NCBI GenBank assembly: GCA_021806765.1
Contig: JAJZQR010000219.1
Location: 1-8,646 of the forward strand
Reading direction: 5' to 3'
DNA length: 8,646 bases
Source of the DNA: Chloroflexota bacterium
GTDB taxonomy: Bacteria > Chloroflexota > UBA6077
Shown here: piece after piece, positions 1 through 6,044 of the stretch
Numbering within the stretch: the first letter of the stretch is position 1
How the letters are laid out: every line of letters starts with the position of its first letter
The notes under the pieces: model-generated
What the model was told of the DNA's origin: nothing
The model's input: only the letters and a program-made list of their open reading frames with translations
The model's database searches: none
Position numbers and translations under genes: made by a program

Positions 1-28
1 TGGTGGCCTGCACAGCTGCTATCTTCAT
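1..28 (-). CDS. Start of a probable carbon-nitrogen hydrolase (nitrilase superfamily), 5' end only
   Basis: An ATG at 28-26 opens a frame that runs off the window edge, giving MKIAAVQAT. It is preceded by AAAGGAGGT at 42-34, one of the strongest Shine-Dalgarno matches in the window, five bases from the ATG. An N-terminus of the form MKIA(A/V)(V/I)Q is typical of nitrilase-superfamily amidohydrolases, where this first beta strand leads into the region before the catalytic Glu. Only nine residues are visible and no catalytic residue (Glu, Lys or Cys) lies in the window, so the family is a guess from the N-terminus. That a gene starts here is much surer than what it encodes. It follows the fmdB-like gene by 64 bases in the same direction, with no terminator seen between them, so it may be cotranscribed. 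Confidence 0.5.
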
Positions 29-60
29 GAGAAACCTCCTTTATCCAAGTGCATGAAGAT
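21..60 (-). promoter_or_regulatory. Possible start-codon hairpin of the downstream gene
   Basis: On the minus strand ATCTTCATG (60-52) is the exact reverse complement of CATGAAGAT (29-21). In RNA this gives a 9-base-pair stem around a 22-base loop. The 3' arm contains the ATG at 28-26, and the loop carries the AAAGGAGGT ribosome site. Such a fold would hide the start codon while displaying the Shine-Dalgarno. The inverted repeat is plain in the sequence. Regulation is inference, since one or two perfect 9-base repeats at this spacing are expected by chance in a window of this size. Confidence 0.3.
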
Positions 61-92
61 CAGCGCAAGCTTCGTGCCGCCCCGTCCCCCCG

Positions 93-479
93 TCACAGCT
101 CGTCGGATAAGGAGGGGCCGCCGTCCAGGCCGTCTCCGCCGCCCATGGCCTCGTCGTCGGGCATCTCGCCGGCCTCCATCCGGTCGATCATCTCCTCGTA
201 CTCCGGCCCCAGGTCCTCGCCCATCTCCTGGCCCATCTTCCTGGCCCACCGAGCGATGCTCTTGGGGTCGTTCTCGTCCAGACCGCCCAGGCTGCTGGGA
301 TCCGCCAGATTCTCCAGCCGGCTCTCCTCGGACTTCATCACGGCGAAGCGGGACACCAGTTTGGCCAGGTTGGTGGAGCCGCACTGGGGGCAGACCGGGG
401 CCTCCGTGGAGTTGAAGCTGCGGAAGAAGACGCTGACTCGACGCCTGCAACCGTGGCAACGATACTCGTAGATGGGCAT
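93..479 (-). CDS. FmdB-family zinc-ribbon protein
   Basis: 128 residues from ATG 479. The first 45 residues form the FmdB/CxxC zinc ribbon: the characteristic start MPIYEYRC, Cys8 and Cys11, then Cys30 and Cys33 in CPQCGS, which together should bind one zinc. After this comes a polar, strongly acidic tail (about residues 50-128), rich in Glu, Asp, Met and Gly and ending SLSDEL, probably helical then disordered. FmdB proteins are small putative regulators. The name comes from a proposed role in formamidase and amide operons, and their molecular function is not settled. I chose ATG 479 over a GTG at 488 because MPIYEY is the conserved family N-terminus and GAGGTG at 491-486 is a fitting ribosome site, of which that GTG is a part. 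The next gene downstream starts like an amidohydrolase, which suits an FmdB neighbour, but that link is inference. Confidence 0.85.
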   Translation of the reverse strand: MPIYEYRCHGCRRRVSVFFRSFNSTEAPVCPQCGSTNLAKLVSRFAVMKSEESRLENLADPSSLGGLDENDPKSIARWARKMGQEMGEDLGPEYEEMIDRMEAGEMPDDEAMGGGDGLDGGPSLSDEL

Positions 480-500
480 TGGAATCACCTCGGTGTTTAA

Positions 501-574
501 GGACTGAGGACTTTGGACTGAGGACTGAGAAAGAAGGTCTCGGCCTCAGTCCTCAGTCCCTTAGACCTCAGTCC
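501..574. repeat. GGACTGA heptad array with inverted arms at the end of the distal glcD
   Basis: GGACTGAGGACTGAG at 515-529 is perfectly complementary to CTCAGTCCTCAGTCC at 545-559, a 15-base-pair stem with a 15-base loop. Outside it, GGACTGAGG at 501-509 pairs with CCTCAGTCC at 566-574, another 9 pairs beyond a small internal loop. The glcD stop (TGA, 570-568) lies inside the outer arm, so the last codons CAG GAC TGA are repeat sequence. No run of T follows the stem on the minus strand, so it does not look like a classical intrinsic terminator, though it should fold strongly in RNA. It ends just before the fmdB ribosome site. Confidence 0.9.
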
Positions 575-1956
575 TGCGTTTGCGGATAGATCATTTTACC
601 AGGGTTGAGGATGCCGTTGGGGTCGAAGGTGGCCTTTATCCGCTGCATGAGGCTAAGCGCGTCGGGCGAGAGCCGTCGGGCCACGTAGGGCTGCTTGACC
701 AGGCCGATCCCGTGCTCGCCGGAAAGGGTGCCCCCCATTTCGATGGCGGCGGCGAAGATCTCCGAGGCGGCCTGGTGGACCCGCTCCATCATCTCGTGGT
801 CCCGGGTATCGAACAGCAGGTTGGGGTGGAGGTTTCCATCCCCGGCGTGGCCGAAGACGGGGATGACCAGGTCGTACTTCCGTGAGATCTCCCCGATGCG
901 CCGCACCATCTCCGGGATGGCGCTGCGGGGCACGGCGATATCCTCCCCCTGCTTGGCGGGGGCCAACCGCCCGAGGGCCGGCGAAACTGCTCGACGGGCC
1001 TTCCAGAGGGCCTCGCACCCCTCCGCGGTGGTGGCCACCTTCACCTCGGAGGCCCCGCTCCGCTCGCAGACCCGACCCACCTGCTCGATCTCCGGCAGGA
1101 TGGCCTCCTCCCGGCCGTCCACCTCGACGATCAGTATCGCCCCTGCCTCCACGGGCAACCCCATCTTCAGGTACTCCTCCACCACCCGGATGGTAGTGTT
1201 GTCCATGATCTCGATGGTGGAGGGGAGGATGCCGGACCCCAGCAGGTTGGTCACCGTCTGCGTGGCGTCCTCCAGGCGGGGGAAGATGGCCATGGCGGTG
1301 CGCTTCGTCTCGGGCTTCGGGATCAGCCGCAGGATGATCTCGGTGATGACCCCCAGGGTGCCCTCGGAGCCCACGAACAGCTGGGTGAGGTTGTAGCCGG
1401 TGACATCCTTCATCAGCTTGCCACCGGTGATGAGGATCTCGCCGGTGGGCAGCACCACCTCCAGCCCCAGCACGTAGTCCTTGGTGGTGCCGTACTTGAG
1501 GCAGCGGGGGCCGCCGGCCCCCTCGGCCACGTTGCCGCCCAGGGTGGATTGCTTGAGGCTGGCCGGATCGGGCGGGTAGAAGAGCCCTCGGCTTTCCACC
1601 TCCGCCTGGAGGTCCGCGGTGATGACACCTGGCTCCACCACGGCCACCAGGTTCACCAGGTCGATCTCCTTGATCCGGCTCATGCGGGTTACACTCAGGA
1701 CGATGCTGGCCTGGTTCGGGATGGATCCACCGGACATGCCGGTGCCCGTGCCGCGAGCTACGACGGGCACCCGCTCCTGGTTGGCCAGCTTCAGGACCTC
1801 GGAGATCTGCTGGGGGGAGCTGGGCAGAACCACCACCCCGGGCCGGTCCTGGAGGTAGCTGGCGTCGTAGCCGTAACAGACCAGATCCTCGGGGGTGGTG
1901 AGGACCCACTCCTCCCCCACGATCTGGCGGAGTCTTTGAATGAGTTCAGCTTTCAT
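568..1956 (-). CDS. glcD: GlcD-type FAD-linked 2-hydroxyacid oxidase/dehydrogenase subunit (distal copy)
   Basis: 462 residues, full length for the GlcD / D-lactate dehydrogenase family. The FAD_binding_4 domain covers about residues 40-215 (VVARGTGTGMSGGS at 65-78; YPPDPASLKQSTLGGNVAEGAGG at 127-149; GSEGTLGVIT at 197-206). The FAD-oxidase_C cap follows at about 220-458, with FGHAGDGNLHP (His370, His377), GGTLSGEHGIG (Glu414, His415) and NPGKM near the end, residues associated with metal and substrate binding in this family. It should oxidise glycolate, D-lactate or a related 2-hydroxyacid and pass electrons to GlcF; the substrate cannot be read from sequence. The ATG at 1956 lies 7 bases after the glcF stop, with GAGGG upstream. 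A start at 2022 is possible but would overlap glcF by 59 bases with a non-family extension. The C-terminus (QTQD) and stop are partly encoded by the heptad repeat. Confidence 0.88.
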   Translation of the reverse strand: MKAELIQRLRQIVGEEWVLTTPEDLVCYGYDASYLQDRPGVVVLPSSPQQISEVLKLANQERVPVVARGTGTGMSGGSIPNQASIVLSVTRMSRIKEIDLVNLVAVVEPGVITADLQAEVESRGLFYPPDPASLKQSTLGGNVAEGAGGPRCLKYGTTKDYVLGLEVVLPTGEILITGGKLMKDVTGYNLTQLFVGSEGTLGVITEIILRLIPKPETKRTAMAIFPRLEDATQTVTNLLGSGILPSTIEIMDNTTIRVVEEYLKMGLPVEAGAILIVEVDGREEAILPEIEQVGRVCERSGASEVKVATTAEGCEALWKARRAVSPALGRLAPAKQGEDIAVPRSAIPEMVRRIGEISRKYDLVIPVFGHAGDGNLHPNLLFDTRDHEMMERVHQAASEIFAAAIEMGGTLSGEHGIGLVKQPYVARRLSPDALSLMQRIKATFDPNGILNPGKMIYPQTQD

Positions 1957-1963
1957 CGAGTTG

Positions 1964-3268
1964 TCAGCCCTCAGATTTGGACCGGTAGGCCTTATCCAGC
2001 AGAACCACGGGGTGGGTAACATCCATCGACAGCCCGGCCCTCCGCACGCCCTGACTCAACTGCATCTGGCAGACGGGGCAGCCGGAGGCGATCACCTCTG
2101 CATCCGTGGCGGCGGCGTTGGCCATCTTCCGATCCAGGATCCCCATGGACATCTCGTGGTGGGTCAGCATGTAGGTGCCGGCGCCACCGCAGCACCAGTT
2201 GGCTTCCTTCATCTCTTTGAGTTCCACGCCCGGGATCATCTTCAAGAGATTCCGCGGTTGCTGCGAGACGCCCTGACCGCGAACCAGGTGGCAGGGATCG
2301 TGGTAGGTGACCGTGGTCTTCACCTCCCCCATCCGGCCGTCCAGGGGGATCTCGGCCAGGAACTCGCTGATGTCCCGGAACTTACTGCTGTAGGCCGCAG
2401 CCTTCCCGGCGTACACGGGATCGTGTTTCAGCCACTCCTGGTACTGCTTGCCCGACTCGCCGCAGGTGGCGCAGTCGGTAACGATGACGTCCACTCCCGC
2501 CTGCTCGAAGAGGTCGATGTTCTTCCTGGCCAGCTGCAACGCCGTGTCCAGGTCGCCGTAGGCCATGGCGGGCATCCCGCAGCAGACGGTAGCCTTGGGA
2601 GTCACCACCTCCGCCCCATTGTGGGCCAGTACCCGCACTGTCGCCGCACTCTCGTCGCCGTAGAGGAGGTTTTGTGCGCAGCCCAAGAAGAAGCCTACCC
2701 GGTACTTGCGCTCGCCGCGAGGCGGGGTCACCTCTGGCAATCGCTGCCGCAGGGGGGTCATGGGCAGGGTAGGGGGCATCTGCGCCGTCTCCCCCAGGTG
2801 GTACGGGAGGAGCTTCAGGATGCCGGTGCGCTCGGCCAGCCAGCGCAACCCCGATCTCTGATACAGACGGAGGGGCCACATGGCGGCCTCCATCCGGTTG
2901 GGGGAGGGAACCAGCCCCTCGAAGATCCACTTCTTAGCGGCGGGTTGGGGCAACTTGTTGTCTATCTCGATTCGAGCGTCGAGGACGATCTCCTGGGCCT
3001 CCACACCGGAGGGGCACACGGCGGCGCACGCCCCGCAGTTGAGGCAGCGGTACATGTGGTCGACGAAGTTGTGGCTCAGTTCCAGCTTGCCCTCGGCGGC
3101 TGCCCGAACCAGTGCCACCCGTCCCCTGGGGGAGTTGGTTTCCGTGCCCGTCTCCCGATAGGTGGGGCACACCGAAAGACACAAGCCGCAGCGGATACAG
3201 TTCAGCAGCTCGTCGTAGCTGGGTACCCGCTTCGGCGCAAAGCCCTTCTGCCCGTTATTGTCTGCCAT
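1964..3268 (-). CDS. glcF: GlcF-type iron-sulfur subunit with two 4Fe-4S sites and two CCG domains
   Basis: 434 residues. An N-terminal dicluster ferredoxin region has Cys24, 27, 30 and 34 (CIRCGLCLSVCP) and Cys75, 78, 81 and 85 (CLNCGACAAVCP). Two cysteine-rich CCG domains follow: the first about 190-270 (FFLGC, VCCGMP at 228-233, DCATCG at 265-270), the second about 320-400 (YHDPCH, NWCCGGAGTY at 357-366, SGCPVC at 395-400). This is the GlcF / HdrB-like architecture, which carries electrons from a flavoprotein oxidase toward quinone or another acceptor. No signal peptide or transmembrane segment is seen, so it is cytoplasmic or membrane-associated through partners. The ATG at 3268 has GAGGTG about 7 bases upstream. 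It lies between two glcD genes, 77 bases after one and 7 before the other, so one functional unit is likely. The stop overlaps the ribosome-site region of the next gene, suggesting translational coupling. Confidence 0.9.
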   Translation of the reverse strand: MADNNGQKGFAPKRVPSYDELLNCIRCGLCLSVCPTYRETGTETNSPRGRVALVRAAAEGKLELSHNFVDHMYRCLNCGACAAVCPSGVEAQEIVLDARIEIDNKLPQPAAKKWIFEGLVPSPNRMEAAMWPLRLYQRSGLRWLAERTGILKLLPYHLGETAQMPPTLPMTPLRQRLPEVTPPRGERKYRVGFFLGCAQNLLYGDESAATVRVLAHNGAEVVTPKATVCCGMPAMAYGDLDTALQLARKNIDLFEQAGVDVIVTDCATCGESGKQYQEWLKHDPVYAGKAAAYSSKFRDISEFLAEIPLDGRMGEVKTTVTYHDPCHLVRGQGVSQQPRNLLKMIPGVELKEMKEANWCCGGAGTYMLTHHEMSMGILDRKMANAAATDAEVIASGCPVCQMQLSQGVRRAGLSMDVTHPVVLLDKAYRSKSEG

Positions 3269-3285
3269 CTAGCACCTCGTGACGA

Positions 3286-3350
3286 GGACTGAGCTACGAG
3301 GACTGAGGACTGAGAGCTGGGTCGGCTCCCCTCAGTCCTCAGTCCTCAGC
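3286..3350. repeat. GGACTGA heptad array with inverted arms between glcD and glcF
   Basis: On the plus strand four units sit in exact 7-base register: GGACTGA (3286), GCTACGA (3293), GGACTGA (3300) and GGACTGA (3307). GAGGACTGAGGACTGAG at 3298-3314 is perfectly complementary to CTCAGTCCTCAGTCCTC at 3331-3347, a 17-base-pair stem with a 16-base loop. The upstream glcD stop (TGA, 3348-3346) is part of the right arm. The glcF ribosome site begins only a few bases after the left end. No T tract follows on the minus strand, and the tight placement suggests that transcription continues into glcF. Confidence 0.9.
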
Positions 3351-4755
3351 CCTGGGGTCTCGTTCTGGCGTAGTCGTCTATGTACATCTTGCCCGGGTTC
3401 AGGACGTTGTTGGGGTCCAGCGCCCGCTTGATGGCCAGGGTGGCCTTCATCCCCGCGTCCTTCATCTCCATGGGCATGTAGGGGGCTTTCGAGAGGCCGA
3501 TGCCGTGTTCCCCGGAGAGGGTGCCTCCCAGTTCCAGGGCTGCACGGAAGATCTCGTCCACCGCCTTCTCCACCCGCTCCATCTCGTCCTTGTCCCGTTC
3601 GTCGCAGACGATGGTGGGATGGAGGTTTCCGTCCCCGGCGTGGCCAAAAGTGCCGATCAGCAGGTCGTGCTTCTCGGCGATCTGCTGGACCCGCCGCACC
3701 ATCGGCGCCACCTGGCTTCGGGGTACCGTCGCATCCTCCAGCACCATGGTCGGCTTGATGCGGGCCAGGGCGGGAAGGGCCGCGCGGCGGCCGGCGGCCA
3801 GACGCAGGGAGTCCTCGGCGCTCCGGGATACCTGGATCTCGGCGGCGTTGTGCTCCCGGCACACCTTCACCACCTTCGCCGCATCCTCCTCTACCACCGA
3901 GGCCGGACCGTCTACCTCGATCAGCAGGATGGCCTCCATGTCCAGCGGCAGACCCGCGTGGATGTACTGCTCCACGCAGCGGACCGTCACGTTATCCAGG
4001 AACTCCAGGGTCGGGGGGATGACCCGGTGGGCGATGATGCTGGATACCGTCTCGGCGGCATCGCTCAGGCTCCGGTAGTAGGCCAGCATGGTCTTCTTGG
4101 CCTCGGGCTTCGGTATCAGCCGGACCAGGATCTTGGTGATGATCCCCAGGGTACCCTCGGAGCCCACCATCAGCCGGGTCAGGTCGTAGCCCGTCACGTT
4201 CTTAACGGTCTTACCGCCGGTGTTGATCACCTCGCCGGTGGGCAGCACCACCTCCAACCCCATGACGTAGTCCCGGGTCACGCCATACTTGAGGCCCCGC
4301 AGTCCCCCGGCGTTCTCCGCCACGTTGCCCCCCATGGTGGACACCGTCATGCTTCCGGGGTCCGGAGGGTAGAAGAGGCCTATGGACTCCACGGCGTTGT
4401 GGAGATCGCTGGTCACCACTCCGGGCTCGACCAGGGCCGTGAGGTTCTCGGTGTCGATCTCCAGGACCCGGTTCAGGCGGTTCATCTGCACCACCAGCCC
4501 GCCCTGGATCGGCACGCTGCCGCCGCTCAGGTTGGTGCCTGCCCCACGGGGAATAACCTTGAACCCTACCCGATTGGCCAGGTGAAGGATTTGGGAGACC
4601 TCCTTCGTGCTGCCGGGCTGCACGACGGCATCGGGCCACTGACCCAGTCGAGGTGTTGCGTCGAAGCCGTAGCAGGCAAGGTCTTCCCGACTGGTGAGGA
4701 GGTTCTCCATACCAGCGATTCGGGCGAGTTCTGCCAGCGTGGACCGTTCGAACAT
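3346..4755 (-). CDS. glcD: GlcD-type FAD-linked 2-hydroxyacid oxidase/dehydrogenase subunit (proximal copy)
   Basis: 469 residues, starting at ATG 4755 with GGGGAGG five bases upstream. The domain order matches the distal copy: FAD_binding_4 at about residues 43-218 (VIPRGAGTNLSGGSVP at 67-82; GGNVAENAGG at 142-151; GSEGTLGIIT at 198-207) and FAD-oxidase_C at about 222-460 (FGHAGDGNLHP with His372 and His379; GGTLSGEHGIG with Glu416 and His417; LNPGKMY). It is clearly a paralogue of the distal copy, colinear throughout but diverged: for example LARIKPTMVLED here against LGRLAPAKQGED there. Its FAD site and cap residues look intact. Expected role: oxidation of glycolate, D-lactate or a similar acid, reducing GlcF. 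It may occupy the place of GlcE, which I do not find nearby. The final codons CAG GGC TGA run straight into the heptad array. Confidence 0.88.
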   Translation of the reverse strand: MFERSTLAELARIAGMENLLTSREDLACYGFDATPRLGQWPDAVVQPGSTKEVSQILHLANRVGFKVIPRGAGTNLSGGSVPIQGGLVVQMNRLNRVLEIDTENLTALVEPGVVTSDLHNAVESIGLFYPPDPGSMTVSTMGGNVAENAGGLRGLKYGVTRDYVMGLEVVLPTGEVINTGGKTVKNVTGYDLTRLMVGSEGTLGIITKILVRLIPKPEAKKTMLAYYRSLSDAAETVSSIIAHRVIPPTLEFLDNVTVRCVEQYIHAGLPLDMEAILLIEVDGPASVVEEDAAKVVKVCREHNAAEIQVSRSAEDSLRLAAGRRAALPALARIKPTMVLEDATVPRSQVAPMVRRVQQIAEKHDLLIGTFGHAGDGNLHPTIVCDERDKDEMERVEKAVDEIFRAALELGGTLSGEHGIGLSKAPYMPMEMKDAGMKATLAIKRALDPNNVLNPGKMYIDDYARTRPQG

Positions 4756-4872
4756 CTTATCCTCCCCGAGTGAGAAGAGAGGGACGGCGACGAGATGGAA
4801 GGGGAAGAAGTGAGCGCCGAAGACTCAGGAGTTGCGCGTGATGCAACGTCGCACCTCGCCCTTCATTCAGTA
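4756..4872 (-). other. Leader region of the glcD-glcF-glcD unit, no clear promoter
   Basis: This is the stretch between the heptad hairpin and the glcD start. Apart from the strong ribosome site (GGGGAGG, 4766-4760) I find no convincing -10 or -35 pair on the minus strand. A short inverted repeat, GTTGC at 4831-4835 with GCAAC at 4843-4847, could be an operator half-site pair but is too short to claim. A promoter is expected here or upstream because the gap to the DUF1858 gene is 176 bases. Confidence 0.3.
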
Positions 4873-4939
4873 ATGAGTAATGAGTGATGAGTGATGAGTA
4901 ACTCCACGGAAGACTCATCACTCATCACTCATCACTCAT
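4873..4939. repeat. GTGATGA-type heptad array, 27-pair hairpin at the end of the DUF1858 gene
   Basis: Positions 4873-4899 pair with 4913-4939: 26 of 27 positions are complementary, the only mismatch being 4879 against 4933, with a 13-base loop. The perfect core is TGAGTGATGAGTGATGAGT at 4881-4899. Units are 7 bases (GTGATGA / TGAGTGA), with TGAGTAA variants on the outer left side. The DUF1858 stop codon (TGA, 4934-4932) is one of the repeat units on the minus strand. No T tract follows the stem. It is the longest of the five arrays and the only one using this word. Confidence 0.92.
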
Positions 4940-5132
4940 CGCTTCGCAGGTGATTGAGGTCCCAGAGAAGGTCGTCCAGACTGACCCCGTGGACGATAGC
5001 CCCAGCCTCCAGGTTCTCGAACTCGGCGGCCAGACAGACGATGCAGCCGAGACCGTAACGCTCGAAGACGGGGATAGAGTTGGGGTACCGGGCAACTATC
5101 TCCTGGATAGTCATGTCTTTAGTGATCGTCAT
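4932..5132 (-). CDS. DUF1858 small CxxC redox-disulfide protein
   Basis: 66 residues from ATG 5132. The sequence follows the DUF1858 pattern, also described as the hybrid-cluster-protein-associated redox disulfide domain: ITKDMTIQEIVARYP at 3-17, then VFERYGLGCIVC with Cys30 and Cys33, then a helical part (LEAGAIVHGVSLDDLLWDLN). The CxxC at the start of a helix suggests a reversible disulfide or a metal/cluster contact; no enzyme activity is established for the family. It starts 10 bases after the cysE stop, with AAGGGGG as ribosome site, so the two are almost certainly cotranscribed. Longer upstream starts in this frame would lie inside cysE and give a non-family extension, so I reject them. 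The last residues and stop (SDE, TGA) are encoded by the heptad array, which suggests the original C-terminus may have been replaced or trimmed. Confidence 0.87.
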   Translation of the reverse strand: MTITKDMTIQEIVARYPNSIPVFERYGLGCIVCLAAEFENLEAGAIVHGVSLDDLLWDLNHLRSDE

Positions 5133-5142
5133 GGGGCCCCCT

Positions 5143-5856
5143 TCACACCCAGTCTTGGGATGATGTGGACCCGAGAGATAGCTCGTCGTCCGGAGAGTCC
5201 ATGCCGTCGTCCTCGATCTTGCGTCCCTCCAGGGCTGCCAGGCGACGCTCCAACTCGGTGACCTTCCGATGCAGGCAGTGGATCGCTTCGGCCTCCGGGT
5301 CCGGCAGCTTTTCCACCGTTCCGTTGGCCGGGTCGACTCGAGCAACGATGCGGCCGGGAACTCCGACCACAGTGCAGTTGGGCGGCACCGGCTTCACCAC
5401 AACGGAGCCCGCTCCAATCCGCACGTTATCCCCTATGGTTATGGCCCCGATGACCTGGGCGCCCGTGCCTACCACCACGTTGTTTCCGAGGGTCGGGTGC
5501 CGCTTGGTCTTGTGGGTGCTGGTCCCGCCCAGAGTGACTCCCTGGTATAGCTCCACGTTATCCCCGATCTCGGCGGTCTCCCCGATCACCACGCCCATGC
5601 CGTGGTCGATGAAGAAGCCTTCGCCGATCCTGGCGCCCGGGTGGATCTCTATGCCGGTGAGAAACCGGCTGATATGGGAGATCAACCGGGGAAGGACAGG
5701 CACTTTCCACTTGTACAGGGTGTGGGCCAGCCTGTGGAACTGCCTGGCGTGGAACCCCGGGTAGGCGAGCAGTATCTCTATGGTACTGACGGCGGCGGGG
5801 TCTCGAGCGTAGATGGTCTCGATGTCTCGCCGGATGCTTCGGATTAGTCGCAGCAA
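5143..5856 (-). CDS. cysE: Serine O-acetyltransferase, short form
   Basis: 237 residues. The enzyme makes O-acetyl-L-serine from serine and acetyl-CoA, the first committed step of cysteine synthesis, in the cytoplasm. The short helical N-terminus contains the conserved RDPAA (Asp19), followed by a left-handed beta helix of hexapeptide repeats at about 70-170: [18 protein letters not shown] (Asp84 and His85 are the catalytic pair), [29 protein letters not shown], and VVGVPGRIV closing the fold. It lacks the long N-terminal helical domain of the E. coli enzyme, as Bacillus CysE does. Residues 171-237 form an extra tail with a coiled-coil-like segment ([24 protein letters not shown]) and an acidic end. 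The start is TTG at 5856: no ATG or GTG lies upstream in frame nearby, and the residues after it align with family N-termini. The ribosome site is weak (AGAAGG is very close, AAAGGG rather far), so the exact start is less sure. Confidence 0.92.
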   Translation of the reverse strand: MLRLIRSIRRDIETIYARDPAAVSTIEILLAYPGFHARQFHRLAHTLYKWKVPVLPRLISHISRFLTGIEIHPGARIGEGFFIDHGMGVVIGETAEIGDNVELYQGVTLGGTSTHKTKRHPTLGNNVVVGTGAQVIGAITIGDNVRIGAGSVVVKPVPPNCTVVGVPGRIVARVDPANGTVEKLPDPEAEAIHCLHRKVTELERRLAALEGRKIEDDGMDSPDDELSLGSTSSQDWV

Positions 5857-5925
5857 CGCCTTCTGATAGTCCCTTTCTAGGCAGGTAGCAGTAAGAGACT
5901 GTGACTTTGGGGCACCCTTGTGTAC

Positions 5926-5967
5926 AAAAAAGGTGCAGCGAACCGATTATAACACGTCCGCTGCACC
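5926..5967 (-). terminator. Intrinsic terminator after pfkA
   Basis: On the minus strand GGTGCAGCG (5967-5959) and CGCTGCACC (5940-5932) form a perfect 9-pair GC-rich stem with an 18-base loop, followed at once by six T (5931-5926). This is a classical intrinsic terminator for transcripts coming from pfkA. The reverse orientation has no T run, so it acts in this direction only. A second, outer inverted repeat (CACAAGGG 5975-5982 with CCCTTGTG 5915-5922) is nearly concentric with it. Confidence 0.75.
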
Positions 5968-5974
5968 CGGTCTC
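5946..5974 (-). promoter_or_regulatory. Probable cysE promoter, inside the terminator loop
   Basis: TGTTATAAT at 5954-5946 on the minus strand is a perfect -10 hexamer with the extended TGn motif. Exactly 17 bases upstream is GAGACC (5974-5969), which keeps only the GAC core of the -35 consensus, acceptable for an extended -10 promoter. The expected start is near 5939, giving a leader of about 80 bases before cysE. The promoter lies in the loop of the terminator, so its own RNA would lack the 5' arm of that hairpin. Confidence 0.65.
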
Positions 5975-6008
5975 CACAAGGGCTGCGGACCGAGTGCCCA
6001 CTGGTAGC

Positions 6009-6036
6009 TCAGTCCTCAGTCCTGAGTCCTCAGCCC
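6009..6036 (-). repeat. GGACTGA heptad array after pfkA, single-armed
   Basis: Read on the minus strand, four units are in register: GGGCTGA, GGACTCA, GGACTGA and GGACTGA, followed by GCTACCA (6008-6002) in the same register. The array begins 8 bases after the pfkA stop (TAG, 6047-6045). Unlike the other four it has no inverted partner arm nearby. Forty-one bases on, the intrinsic terminator begins. Confidence 0.85.
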
Positions 6037-6044
6037 TGGCGTTC

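Noticed and set aside
501..574. Heptad hairpins considered as intrinsic terminators
   Set aside because: The stems are strong but no T run follows on the coding strand in any of the GGACTGA or GTGATGA arrays, so I list them as repeats only.
1957..2022. Longer start for the distal glcD at 2022
   Set aside because: It would overlap glcF by 59 bases and add 22 residues unlike the family N-terminus, while ATG 1956 gives a normal start with a ribosome site.
1940..3292. A 450-codon open frame on the plus strand opposite glcF
   Set aside because: It is the antisense shadow of glcF in GC-rich DNA: its translation has no family motif, while the minus strand has all the CCG and ferredoxin cysteines.
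3505..4773. A 422-codon open frame on the plus strand opposite the proximal glcD
   Set aside because: It mirrors an intact FAD oxidase gene and its protein is rich in His and Gly without any recognisable domain.
4831..4847. GTTGC-N7-GCAAC inverted repeat before glcD as a regulator operator
   Set aside because: Five-base arms are expected often by chance, no promoter can be placed next to it, and no regulator gene is in the window.
5857..6000. T-box or other riboswitch before cysE
   Set aside because: A terminator is present, but I find no T-box AGGGTGGNACCGCG-like motif and no S-box pattern, and the promoter lies inside the terminator rather than before it.
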